Assembly: GCF_013373865.1 (NCBI RefSeq)
Contig: NC_050471.1
Coordinates: forward strand, 2,560,501 to 2,624,500
Direction: 5' to 3'
DNA from: Monomorium pharaonis
Lineage: Eukaryota; Arthropoda; Insecta; Hymenoptera; Formicidae
DNA: 64,000 bases
Positions 9,502 through 23,498 of this stretch are shown here, piece by piece (positions within the stretch are counted from its first letter, which is position 1; every line of letters starts with the position of its first letter). The translations under genes and the position numbers were made by a program. The notes beneath the pieces are model-generated. The model was not told where the DNA came from and did not search any database. It was given only the letters and a program-made list of their open reading frames with translations.

Positions 9502-12500
9502 GTAAGCGAAAAACGTTTCTCTCTTCCTATGTTTCTCGTTATTGGCGTTGCACCTCGCGAGAGATAAAATCGAACAGAACGATTGCAACTTCCGATAAGC
9601 ACGAGAGTTAGTTACGTAACTGATTCGCGCTAATGTATCTCGACTCTCGACGTCGGACGTTGCTCGCCGGCTAAAAAAACTTGCCCGATCGAATCGACGG
9701 TGACACTTGAAATTAACTTTTTACTATACATTTATTACCAGCATAAAGAAAAATAATGTGCCGTAAACTTTAATTATTTTGCTGAACGTCTAATTTCAAA
9801 ATCTACAATTGCTAAAAGTGGCTAAAAAAATTGGGCCGCCTTAGCGACGCGCGTCCCTTTCGAGGACTGTTCGCCGTACGATGTCTGTTTATTATGCACC
9901 GAACGTGTCTAGCCGTTGTCGCCGGTGTCTAAACGGCGGAATAATTTAACGTCGTAACGTTACAACACCAAGCCGCAAACACCGTGTGCGCCAATCGTCA
10001 CCTGCTCAAACCTGCTTAACGTTAACGACCTTTAAAGGCTCGGGCCAATGTAAAACAGAATTTATTATTACGTTAGCCGCGGTGGCCGATGTGCTCTACC
10101 TGCTTACGTACAAAATGTATACAAATATAGACGGTACACGAGGTGGAAGGCCACACTGAGGCGCCGACTATTTTCCATTCCCGTGAAATCCGAGCAAACG
10201 GGAAATGAAAACACCTGTTACTTCCACGACAGATGAATATTTTGCCGTAAAATTACGGGTAAAATTTCGCTAATTTTATCGCACACATCAATATTAGATT
10301 TTTACAATATAAAATGTTAGCAACGACAGCGGTGTATAAAGTAACGCTTATAGCTAAAAGTTAATATCTCTTCTTCGATTTTCATGATTAAATTCACAAG
10401 ATTAAATTATAATTGGCATCATTAATTTTAATTGTGAGAATTAATGAATACATATAAAATTTAGTTTTAAAACGTCGACATATATTTTTCATTTAAACTC
10501 GTTCTCCCTTTCGAACTCTGAAAGCAGCAGGTAGGCGTTCGAGTTTGATGAGAGGCTTTTAAGCTCTTCTCCTTTTCGAGTGCCTTTTTAGAGTTCACGT
10601 CAAGTCAACCGTGCAAAAAATTATACGTGACCCATTCGAGAGATTTATTTTACGTTTACCTGATTCGGCTTTCCCATAAGAATCCAAATTGTCATCATCT
10701 ATTCATACCTGTCAAGGAATTTCTGTAACATACAAAGGAACCAGATGAATGTGTTTAAAAGGACGAACGTGGATCGTGAGAAAACGGAAACCAATAACGA
10801 GGTAAACTTTTTACAAGCTCGACAGCATAAGCTGTATTCCCATGAAAACTTAATGAGGGGAATATACAAACGTAAATGTTAGGAAAATGTTTTAATAAAG
10901 TTTCAAATAATTTTCCTTATTGCGTTCGAAATACAATACGTGCAAAGCAAAACAAAAAAATTTTTTAATCGAAATCAGAGAGACGCGTTATTAGGTCAAT
11001 ATATGAATAATAATCAAATAATATCGTTTTATTAATTAAAGTTTTGCCATCTCAGCAAAATGTTTGATTAGACAAGCAACCTTTTTAATTAGCACAACGA
11101 TATTATTTTATTACTCATCAGTCAAATTGAGCTTGCTAATACAAAACATTTAGTAATTTTTTGACGTGAACATTGAACTTTGAAGTTTAAGGCACCTTTC
11201 AGAATGTTTTTACATATATACCGGACATGTGTTGTGGATAGACGGGCGGTTTGTCATGAATAGAAATTACTCTATTATACATTTAGATATTACATCAAGT
11301 ATATTTGGTGTACCCGAATCTTAGTGCAGAAATGCGTCCAGTCCGATGGCTGTCGAGAGAGTCCCTTCGCAGGGAAACGCTTATCCCTATGGCAGGGCAC
11401 TTTGTCCTAGCCATCATAAAACAACGAAGGACACTGTAAAATTCCTAACTGCGTGTGTTCGGCCGTTTGGTGTCTTTGCGTCGCGACAGTAAATCGCATA
11501 CGGCGCCCATCGCCGGTGCCGTGTCTAATCTGGCAGTAAACATCTCTCAAGAACTAGGTTTTCGGTTTATCTTTTTTCAAAATATCCGCTACAAAAAAAT
11601 GTTATACCTACACTGAGGAAAAAAGTTGTTGATTTGACGAAATTTTTCAACTTAATTAAATTTCTTTAATTCAACTATTTTTATTTGTGTATTTCAGTCA
11701 AATATATATAGTAAATACTTAAATTGAAATTCAAGTATTTTATGTATTGAAGTTAATTGCATAAATACTTAAACTGAAAAAATTTAATCTAGATGAAAAA
11801 TTTAGTCAAATTAACATTTTTTTTCTCAGTGTATATTTCACGATCAATTGTGTGTATTTTACATAATTTATTTTTTCTGTAATTTTACATACATTTTTTA
11901 CAATGCGTAAAGTGCGCTGGGTATGACGCACGTCTTTGTACTGTTTACGCCGTATATTCGTCACGTTTAAAGAAAGCATCGCATTTATGGGCCTTGTGGC
12001 ACCGGCCTGTGACTGTCCCGGGTCCTTCGCCGGCGTCGTTCGGCGACGTGACTTCGACCGCAAAAAAGCGTCGCGTCCTATAAAGCGGGAGGGAACGAGA
12101 GAGGAAGTGAACGAGCAGGCGCCAGCAAAATGCGCCTTTACGTAACCCCGGCGATCGTTTAACCCGTCGCCGCCGTCGCCGCCGCCAAGCCGAGCGAATT
12201 CGATCGTGTGAACCACGGCAATACGGTATTTCGATCAAAGAATATATTGTCGCGATTGCTAAATATTTCACGTGTATAGAGTTATCAAAAATTTAATAGT
12301 ATAGTACGTTTAAAAAGACATATTTTCAAATATATATTTTTTTTATTACAACTTACAAGATTCAAATAACATAATAATGCCGGACTCGATCGCTCAGGCG
12401 GGGAAAAGTTATACAATGCGCGGGGAATTACGTCCAGTATACCACGAAATCTGGTTTTTTAGTTTAATTTTAACTCGCGCCTGTTGGACACAACGTGTGC

Positions 12501-14153
12501 GTGTGCACTCGCACTTGAACGCAGGGTCGGCAACTCAACAAAATTTCGAGTGTAGAGTTCTGCTATCGGTTAAGAGGGGGAGGGGGTAGCAAAAAAAAAC
12601 AAACAAATTTTTATAAAATGGGAGACAAGTTCAAAATAAATTTAAAGAGATTTGATTTGAACTTGTCTTGCACTAATATTATATGTCATTCGTTGGTTTG
12701 ATAAATCAAGGAATTTGATTTTTCAAATTAGCCCCATTTTATAAAAATTTGTTGCAATTTTTTTGGCTATCCCGACCATATAATTTTACAATTCGTGGCG
12801 GTGGCTCGCGTCACAATTTATAAATAATTTTGGAACAAATTGGTCAAATTCCAAGTGTGGAATTTCCACACTCAGATTAATCCGAGTGTGGAATTCTCCA
12901 CACACTTCATATATAAGTTGCCGGCCATGCTCGAACGGACACTCGGGCGGGACACGCCCGTGGTCCCGCGTATTATAAATAGAAAATTTTATATAATATT
13001 CTATAACAACAACAGGTTTAGCCCGTATAAGATTAACGAGGCGGCATGTGCATTTAATATTTCTCGTGGCATAGGGAGATCCTCCGCGCGTACGCGGAGA
13101 AGCCCCACGTTAATCGAGCCGATAAATAAACGTCCGACTAATTATGTTGACTCCTGTCTCGCGGATTGTATCGTTATAACGACTCGTCTCGTTCTCGCGC
13201 ACGGTGGTCGCGATAAATCGAACGGGGCGCCACGCGTTAAAAATCCCGCAGAATCCCGTCTCGCGTCACGCACACACAAACACGTACGGCAGAGCCGTAA
13301 GCTAATGAGATCAGCTCGGGCGAGTGTCCGATATCGACATTCCCCTAATCGTTGGAGAGATTAGAGACGACATTACTCCGTACGTAGATCGCCGAGCGCG
13401 ATCGAAAAATCCCGCTGGTTTTTTCCTCGTAGGCGCGACACCGTAACGCGCGACCATTCACGCGAGTGCCCACCGGCGCGGCGCCGGTGGCCGGTCTAAT
13501 CGTCGACGACGTCGATTCGTTACAGTCGAGCGCGCCGCGGCGAGCACGTTTTATCGATAATATCGAGCGTTTATTGCTCGGAAAATCGTATCGAGCGTAG
13601 GCGCGACCGCGCCGCCAGGCGACACCTCCGCCGCCCGCCGCGGAAAAAAAGATCACGCGGCAGATAAACGATCTTCCCCCGCGGCCGTGTTTCGTAATTA
13701 ACGGCGCGCGACGTCGAGGAAAATGAGCGGATCCTTCGAATTCCATGCTGAGGTTTCCACACACTAATAATAGCACGTGCGCGCGCGCAGTCGCCGGCGC
13801 ATTTGAGGAAAGAGAGGCGGGAGAAAGCGCGCGGTAAACGACGACGAAATAGTCGCATCATCAGCTCCGGAAAGACAGATCGGATTCTCGGCGTTGACGG
13901 CAGGCGGGGAGAAGGGCGACAACAGAAAGAAAGAGAATTTGAAAACAACGCATATAACGGAGGAGGAGTAGGAGAAAGAAATCAAGCGAGTGCAGGTAGG
14001 ATGGCCCGTATTACACGACGAGGAAGGCGAGAGAGCTCGCACTTAGCAATGGCCACACACAATCAAAGTTATGGCCAGAAGGAAATGAATCTAAAAATAA
14101 AACGTATATTGGGCGAGTCAGTCGCGCTGCTGGCGGAAAGACGACGGTAGCGC

Positions 14154-14202
<49 letters not shown>

Positions 14203-14297
14203 AAGGGTTGGTCGACCCAAGGCAAGGCGATGGTGGCGGCGAGAGAAGGAGAACGCGAGCAGACGCGACGCAACGGATGGACGGACGCGCGAAGCGA

Positions 14298-14329
<32 letters not shown>

Positions 14330-17234
14330 GGAGGAGGGATGGTGACGAGGAGAAAGCGAGGCGAGTTTAGCGGGCGAGAAGGCGAAAGAGTTAGCGGCAG
14401 GGGGAGGGGGAAAGAGCGGACAGCAGACTCTCGGAGGACGGGGCGCCGTCGAGCATGTGCGGTTAGTAGGAAGGGCAGCGACGCGGTGGCGAGCGGAGAG
14501 GAAGGGAGCCGTCGTCGGCGGGAGGGAGGGGGCACGAGGTGGGACGCGACGGCCGCGAAGAGAGAGAGGGGATCGCAGCCCGGCGCCGCTGCGTGTCATT
14601 GCTGGCGCCAGCTAATTGTCGAGGCCAGCCGGCATTAGCCGAGGAGCTGACCGAACTGAGTCGAACTTCACGAAAGCAGGCAGGCAGGCAGGCAAAGCGA
14701 GCGAGCGAGCGAGCGAGCGACGGGTATACCCTCGAAGCTCCGACCCTACTCGACTCGGGTCGTGTTGTGCGGTCGGAAGATCGCACCGATTCTTCTCCGA
14801 TTAGTCTCGGGCTCTCTCCCTCTCTCTTTCTCTCTATTGGTTATTTGATAAAAATCCTGGCGTTAAATGGATTTCCGATACTCTGCTCCGAAAATCACTT
14901 TTTTCCCATTTTTTAACACCTGTTAACGATTATTGGCAAGCCAGATCTTATCCGTGCGTAAATACAACTTAATTTTTAGATTTATTTTAATGACAATGAC
15001 GATTCCTCAACGATGATTCACACAGGAGGACGTTGCTACTTTGTTGCGATTGTAGTTTGTATTTTTCAGGGCTCCAAAGTAGCATAAGTACGCCTGCTTG
15101 CTGCAGTGCTGACCTTCGATCGTTTAAATTTTTTGAGACTCATCGGAATTGGGGACAGCGAGGGCGTCGGGAATCTTGGCTGGTACCAATGTTTATTATA
15201 TTCTCGATCTCTGGGTGCGCGCGTGTTAGTGATTTCGACGGATCGGGAATAGGTTTCCTAGGAATCTCGAGTTCTCTCTCGCTGCGCATCGCGTAGAATT
15301 CCGAAGATACTTTACAGCCCGTTGTTCAAAACAAAGACTGACCGCGCACAGAAATGATGTTCCGCGCAGCAAAACTCCTCCACGTGTTGGCCATTCGCGA
15401 AGATTATCGCTTCCATATCGTACACAATTCTGCGATGTGTAAAATTCGACGGCACGTTTATCACGGATGAGCGACGTAACGAAGCGCAATAAACATACTT
15501 ACTCCTTACTCGTATTACATATATAAACGAAAAGAAAAGAAAAAGGAAAGTTTGACATCGAGAAATCGCATCGTGCCCAAGAAGGACATTTTTTTTTTAT
15601 CTTTCTCTTTCCCTCTCTCTTTTTATATTGTACACGTTTATTTTAGCGTGCGAGTGACGCATGCGTCATTTAGCCCACATCGCTCGAAATAACGCGCGTG
15701 TTCAATATGCAATGACGCGTGCACCGCGCGACGTTCGCCGCCGCACCGGAGGCGCTCGCCTATTTTTCCCGTCGGCTCAATTTACGCGCAACCTCGCTGG
15801 CTCGCAAACGGACACCGGACGCGACCATTGTCACCGGACAGCGCGCGATCGTCGATATCGGCGGCGCACGTTAATTTCGCGTTTCGAACCGCGCGGGGCG
15901 GTTTTATCGCGTGGTAAATCGCTCCCGCGGTGGCGCCTTGTTTTCGTAACGCCGCGCCGTCTTTATCTCTTCTTTTCTCCTCCGTTTTTTTTTCTGCGTT
16001 CATCGCCGCCGTTCGTTCACACATTGCCGCGGCGACCGGTTAATAATTCACGCTGGCGAATCGATTATTATCGGCCAGTCGGCGACAGCAGCGGCGACAG
16101 CGGCGGCGACGGCGGCGGCTGTGTGTCGTCATTACGCAAATCGTCGCAGCGCAGGTTTTTATCGCCGCGCCCTCCCCGCGCGCGGTTCAGTGCGTAAAGC
16201 GCGCAGGGACTTTCTCCGCTTCTCCCCCCTCCCCTCTTCCGCACTCCGAAATTCATTCATACACGAAGGCACAATTTCTTTGTAGGATCGAGCGGCCAGA
16301 TGTGCACTAGTTAGTTTTCCGGGTCATTTATCAAATTTAAATATTCTAATCGCGCAGTATGTAAACGCAGCGTTATTTCTCAGTACGTAAACATTTACTT
16401 GTTTAAAGTTTCTAACGTAAAATACATGACAAATAAGTAGTATTACATGTGTTTATGTTGGTGAGAATTTTACTGAGATTACGTTGCAGTTGTGAATTAT
16501 TAATTTTAAATTTGTTATTTATATTGCGATATGCAAGCATGAATTATTTTTATTATTCTTATAGAATGCACACACATACTGTATACAGATGTCCGAGGCC
16601 TAACAATAAATTGTCATTTTAATCAATTTAATTAATCGTTTGATTTAACAAATGTAAATATAATTATATATATGAAACAAAATCTCTAAATTTTTATTTT
16701 AAGAGTAATTATAATAATTATATAGTATTCTTGTATCCCATACCGTTTTTGGCACAATTTGTAGAGAATAATTTGCTGACGAACGTACAGTTTCTTCTTC
16801 TTTATTCGAAGGGCAAAGGTCTGGAAAACGTCTTTCGTTCCTCCTTCTACCGTTCGCGTGCAGTATCTTTTGCTTTGCGATCGATACGCGACGCGGTTCA
16901 ATGGATGTAATAAAATTTATCTCCCGCGACTGACAATCGGATAAACAAGCCTGGAAATAGGCGCGTCTCGGTTGGAAGGAGACTCTCGGCGGCCGACGCG
17001 GGTTACGTAACCGCCACGCGGGAGCGCCGCGCGTTTAATATAAGTGCCTTAATTAGGGGCTGAAATATCGCCGTTTAAATCGCGCTCCCATCTTGTTATT
17101 CAAATCGTGCCAACTCTGGCCCGAAGTTTGAAGTGCGTCGATGAGTGACACGCCGCGCCGGCTTTATTAAAGCTCGGCGGCGGCGACGCGACGGCCGGTC
17201 GACTCTGGAGAGGGATCGAGCCGAGCTTGATCAC

Positions 17235-17265
<31 letters not shown>

Positions 17266-20200
17266 CAAGAAGAGAGAACGACGAAGAGCGAAACGAGTCG
17301 CGAGGAAGATTCGCGTGTAGGCGCGACAGGCGGCCATTACACGTCGACGCCGCGCCACGCTTATTATCTAGGAATTTCGGCTCTGTCCCATCATTAAGCG
17401 GCAAATCTGTACTTTGCTTGAGGAGTGAGCTCGAAAAGCGAATGTTATTTTAGATACGCCGAGCCAGAATGCAGTATCAGTAATATCCGATTGCAATCTG
17501 TGATTTCAATCGCCGATTATGTAATATTATTGTTGTATCTTGTAAATTTTTACTTACACGGGCGATAAAATGCATTTTTCTTATAAAATGACGATATGCA
17601 TTAAAGTTAAAAATCGCGCGAAAGAGGAAAAGAATATTCATTTTATCGAAATACAACTTTCTGTAGAATATAATCTCCGCGAAATTTTTTTTTCATTTTC
17701 TAATCTTTCGAATTGTGTGTGAAAAAAATTATTTTTAATTTGCAAAAATATAAATTATTTTCAAAAACCATTTGAAAGAAATTGAATGCCAAGATAGAGG
17801 TAATTGTCAAGTCTCGTCAGTCGCGGCATTTCGTTCTCTAGACGGGGAGCGTCGGGTTACCTTGACGTTCGAGATATTCGCGGTCTGTCCTCTATTACTT
17901 TCAGGGCGATACGTAAAAGGACGAAAAATGGCATACCGGTTTCGCTGGCGCTCCGCGCTAATAATAGAACCTGCCACTTTTGGCCTGGACTTCTCTAACG
18001 GGCGCCCGTCGTTTATCGCGATATTTCGCGTCCACGTCGTCGATGTCGATTAATTCGATTCAATCGAGAGGTCACCAGGGCCTTGAATCCGTTCCTCTCG
18101 AGTGCCCCCGCGATCGATGCGGATGTAACTTTAAGAAGAGACCTCGAAATTAACACAGATTGTAGACGGTTCTATTGACACGCTCCTTTATTTAATATTA
18201 ATTTTACCGTTATTAATCACTTGAACGTCAAATATAATTAAAATATCAAGTTAATCGATTTATCTTCCTAACCATTATTATCATTTTTTATTTCAGAGTC
18301 GCCACCACCCCCGTATTGCCTTATCGCCGACAGACTGAGACCCGAAGGTGAGTACCTTTCGTCTTTCACGCCATAGTCAAGAATGTCTGTGTCTCAGGGT
18401 ATGTGTCGAGTGTCTGATATACACGCATGTATGTACGTGTGCGCTAAATCTTTTCGCCGGACTATAACTCGTGTTTATTACTTGGAAACGTTTACCGTAC
18501 AAGCAGCGAGGGGTCGTCCTCTCCTAGCGCATGTGTCGTGCCTTTCGCGACCTAGCCCAAAGCAAGGTTGGGGGATAATCCGGAATGGACGCGAGTGGCA
18601 ACGTTCCCATATTTCCGGGTAACCACGCCGGTTAATCTACACGCGTTAGAGATTGCGCGAACAGCCTGCGACGTGGTCTAAGCGCATTAGACAACTTGTC
18701 GATCTCTGTCCCTTTAATCCAACCTCAGATTATTTCCCTTCGTGATACGTCTTTTTTTTTTAACGAAATCTGCACTTTCCAACGTTATCGTTCACAAATG
18801 TAATTAGTGTGTGTTAATTATTTATAAATTTTTGCACGAATGTGATCAATAAGATTGCACGATATTGATATGCTTTTTTTTTCCTCGGGCCTCGAGAACT
18901 CTAGTGGAAACGCGCGGGGAAAAAAGCTACCGAGAAGATCTATAAGATGACAAATACGTGACATTCCGGTCGTACGACACAGAGGTTCTCACACTTTTCA
19001 CGGCTACGCGCCACTGCGGATTCCTGAAATGATAAATAGATCGTTCCGTCGCGAATAAAACCGACGATTTTATTAGATTGGAGTTGAGCAAGAACAGACG
19101 CGCAGCATAGAGGCTGGTTTACGATAGCATTCTAGTCTCACGCACATACACACATACACATCGAGGGTTCTCAATCAGGCGAAGAGTAATATTATCTCAC
19201 GGATTAACTATTTTTGTAAAATTTTATGAAAATATATAAATGCATAAATTTACATATATTTATATTATGTATGCATATATGTTTGTATGTATCTAATATT
19301 ACAACTACATAAAGATGTAGACATAAAACTAACTCGGGTAAATGACAAATCGAAATAATATGCACTTTACTCTCACGATTCTTTATGATCATAACTACTG
19401 TAACCCGATCGTGTTGATCGCAGTATGCCGATAGATTTCATAGATATCACCGTTCCAGCGGTTGGTCAATGTATCAACCGCTAACCAATACCAGTCCACC
19501 AGGTGGAAGCTGAGCGATATCGCTAGTAAAAACACGAGACATCGATATTAACATTTAGCAACAAAACAATTTTGATTATCAAGCTGCGAGTTTCCTTTTG
19601 TCATTACTTTTTTTTTCCAAAGAATTATAACAATTTTGTTGCCAAAATCCGATTGCGTTATTTCTTGTGATTGAGCTCTTGATAAGATACATCTTCAAGT
19701 AAATTTAAACGCATCACAGAGAGATGCTCAAAGAGCTGTCGGATATAAAGAATCGCCTGGGACGATACTTTCTGCCAATCAAGTCTTCTTCTCGTTCTTT
19801 CCCGCGTCATCGCTCTCCTCCTCCTCCTCTGGATTCGACTACCGTCTCCCGTGCGTTTCTCTCTTCCTCTCCTTCCGCGGCCAAACCTAAACTGGTTCTC
19901 TCAGGATCGATGCGAACGCGTGAGTACGCTCACAACACGCAGATCGACCGATCATCGATAGATTCGCCTTTCATTTCGCGGGAACGCACGACTACGACAG
20001 TATATTCTCTTTTAAAGAAAAAGGGTAATCATTTGTTTTTTATACGCCACGAGCGAAAATACTCTGTACAGTAATCGTTAATTATTAATCGAGATTCCGC
20101 ATTTCCCTTTATTAAAGAAAGTTTTGAGTACAAATTTATATACATAATAATTTCGAATAAATTGTAGAAACAAAATTAGATTGTCTATTCTTTGATTGAA

Positions 20201-23200
20201 GTGTATATCAGCCGTGTAATTGGTAAAAACAATGGTATCTCGAAGACTGTCGCAAGCGTTACATTGTAAAATAGACCATTGATTGTTTTTTTTTTAATAT
20301 TAAAAATAGTAGCGAATGAACATCTCTCTCTCTATCTCGTCGACGTTGACGTGTATGTGCGTGCCACAAGCTTAATGTGACGAAATAACAGGGTCTGCAA
20401 TTAGAGCAGAGCTGTATGCGTTCGCGATGACGTTAAGTGTGTGTCTATATATTATACAGCAGAGAGAGAGAGAGAGAGAGAGAGAAATACCGCTGGACGC
20501 TCGATGTGTTGTGTGTATACCGCCTGAGGTCAATATCTCCTGTCGATAGAGAACGCACAACTCGCTTTTATATAAAGGAGGATCCATACCGTTCAGCCTC
20601 CATCTGGACCAGTATTGGTTTACGTTCTCGAAACTATTGTTGCAATAAATCCTGAGAGCGCGTTATAAATGGATTTCTCGTCATCTCGCCTGCGAGGTTT
20701 AATCGAAGTTCAATCATGAAACAACGCAAAGCATAATCTACACACAGATGCCATTAATTTCTCTTAATTAATAAGAATTTTTCTCATGCACTCGTTTTTA
20801 TCTCCGCTAAATTGCGCGAGCGCTGTCGCCGTTCGAGCGCGAAAGGACTGGAACAAGCGTTTAACTTTATACGCGTCGGCGGCTCGTCAATCGCAAGTTG
20901 ACTCTCGAATTAATAACGACAGCCTCGCTTCACGCGTGCGTGCGTGACAGAGTGTCGCGTATAGAAAACGCGCGGGCGAGGAAGCGGACGTTTTCCCCGG
21001 CGGCGCGTGGGCGGGGAAGAAGGGGAGGGGGGAACCTCTCCGTCTCTGTATTAGCAGCCTCCGTCGTAAATCTGTCTTTCGGGCGACGACGGAGGCGCCC
21101 GCGCGAATTTATGCCCCGTCGCGGAAACTGGGCCATCGTGCCGCGTGCCGAAGACGGCGGCGGCGCGACGGATAAAAGTCCGCCACTTGTTGCTGATGCT
21201 CGCGCGACGCGACGATATTATTTCCTAACGGAGCGATTCAGGCGAACCGCCGCCGCGCCGGTGACTCCGCGGGGAGATTCCGCGAATGCGCGCGAGCGCG
21301 CGCGTCGATCGTGGGAGGGAAATAAGGGAGTGACCCAGTGGAAAAGAACGCGGCAGCGTCTGCCCCGAGCTATCACCTTCAAGCTCCTTCCACATCTCCG
21401 CGCGCGATCTCTCGCTTCCCTTCTACTGATGATATCAGACGTTTTATTCATAACTCTCCGCGTATCTGTTTTATTTAATTGAGACGGTTACGTAAGCGCT
21501 TGAGGACCGCGCCTTGCAATCTTTTAGCTTACCGTGACGCGGACGACCCGTTGTTATTTTCTTTGCCTTTTTTTTTCGCATATCTATCCCAGACAACGCG
21601 TAACGCTTTTCCTTGGGTATGTGTGATCGGGGAAAATGTTTATTCGTGGCGTTACTCCGATTTTCGCACGTACCACCTTCCTCCGTGTCAGACGTAGAGC
21701 TCCGGCCAGCTTGCGGTTGCGCAAATTTCAACGAATACGACGAAGGACACAACGCGCAGTCCCTTTCAAAACGCGCGAGGACAAATAACGCGTGTCGCGC
21801 GTTACTTACGCGACTTGGCTTTTTAATCCTGCTCTCTCTTTCTCTTTGTCTCTTAAATTAGATTCCACAATTTTTGTTCCGTAATGGGTTGCGTTATCGT
21901 GCCTCGTTTCGGAGTCCGCCGGTCGAAAACGGGCGACCAGAGTAGTACCCGACGTTCGTAGATTAAAGGAAAAAAAAAGAGGAAGATAAACGCCAGAAGC
22001 TGCAAGAAATCGTGGAAAGTGCAGCTATACGCATTTGCTAACGGTCCACCTGTATCGAAAGAATTTGTACGAGGCGGATAGTGGATACACAACCGGTTTT
22101 AAAATGGGCTGGGCTTTGTTATTTCACCGACGACGGGGCGAGTCATCGTGGGAGGGAGATGAAACATTAAGATGAGAGAAAATCAAAGGGACATCTCCCT
22201 TCGTGCCCTAAGTGGTCTCTCTTCCCCCGTGGGGAAGCGCGAGCCCTTGTTTCGTTAATAGAGCGGCGACTTTTGTACTCGTCCAACCTTGAAAGGAGAA
22301 CGAACAACTCGGATAATTCTCGCTTGCTAATCCCCACTAGCGAAAGAGAGAAAGAGAGGTTAAGGGCACGGCGAGGTATAGGGTCAACCTTAGCGCCGCC
22401 GAGCTTGGAAGGGTGGGGTTGGCCAAGCCGAGACGAGATCCCGGGGAGCGAAGGCGGTGGGCGCCTGTCGCCTGGCTCTTACGCTTGCCGCGACGTCCTT
22501 GAATACATCCCTTCTCTCCTTCCTTTGCCGTCCTTCTCTCTCTCTCTCTCTCTTTGACCTTCTCTTCCTCTCTCGCTCCTCGCTCGCTCCCCCTCCCCCC
22601 CTGATCTTTCCTTCTGTCTTTCACCGTTCCGCCCGCTTCGCTCGAAAGAGCAAACTCAAGCGCGCACTTTGCTCCACCTCTTTCTCTACCGCGATCCTTC
22701 GACTTCTTTCCGCTCTTCGTCGTCTATATATATATATATATATGCGTCTTCTACCGCGCGTCTGTCTCTTCAATCGGTTCTTTCTCTCTGTAATAAAAAA
22801 AAAAACAACGCCCGATATATTCCACTTTCGAGCAAAGTCCCATCGCGCTCGACTCCAAGTATAAAACGTCAAAGTAACTTATCGCGAGCGATCGTGATTT
22901 ATCGTCGAATCCTCGCGAAGAGAAGAACCGATCGTAGATTCATCGGGAAGTCTGTTATCGGGTTTATAAGCGGTTAGGAGCCGGCATACCCGGGATGATG
23001 AAATCTCTCTCTTCCTCTCTCATCCTCGACCGACCGCCACGAGTCGCCGGCGCTCGGCGGGAGTGGCTCTCTCGCATTCCGGTGCCTCCTTCGCCGCCGC
23101 CGGCAGCGCCGAGCAGCAAGCAAGCAAGCAAGCAACCAAGCAGGCACGCCGATTTCCGGATCGCAGCAGCCCGCACGAGATGCCGCTTTTGAAGATCCGC

Positions 23201-23445
23201 CGGCGGCGAGATCCTAATTCGATGCAGCTTGTCCGCTGCGCGGTATCGCGAAGGAGGCGAACGACGGTGCTTTCGTCGATCGCACTCTCCGCCTCGCAGT
23301 GTCACGACGCTCGAGACGCCGGCGTCGCGCCGCGCGAAATCTCGCTGATAAACTCGCCTCGGGTCTCAAAATTTCGGATCGCGCCCTCACGTCCGCAAAA
23401 CCTGACCGAAACTCGCGCGGTGCTTAACTCGTCACCGACGCGGGG

Positions 23446-23498
<53 letters not shown>

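Larger units (their letters stand above)
9502..18296 (+). other. Dad intron 1 (8.8 kb)
   Basis: Bounded by GTAAGC and TTTTTTATTTCAG. AT-rich patches (9.7-12.0, 12.3-12.9, 16.3-16.9, 17.5-17.8 kb) alternate with CpG-rich DNA. It contains three inverted-repeat elements (about 10989-11137, 11611-11831 and 12580-12775), and (GA)n tracts near 14163-14198, 14307-14329 and 17239-17264. Frames of up to about 178 codons occur in the GC-rich parts. They are repeat-derived and have no recognisable domain. I see no nested gene. Confidence 0.85.

Noticed and set aside
14011..14638. Three overlapping frames of 146-176 codons
   Set aside because: All derive from the GA-rich intronic block; poly-Ser-Leu or Arg-Glu only.
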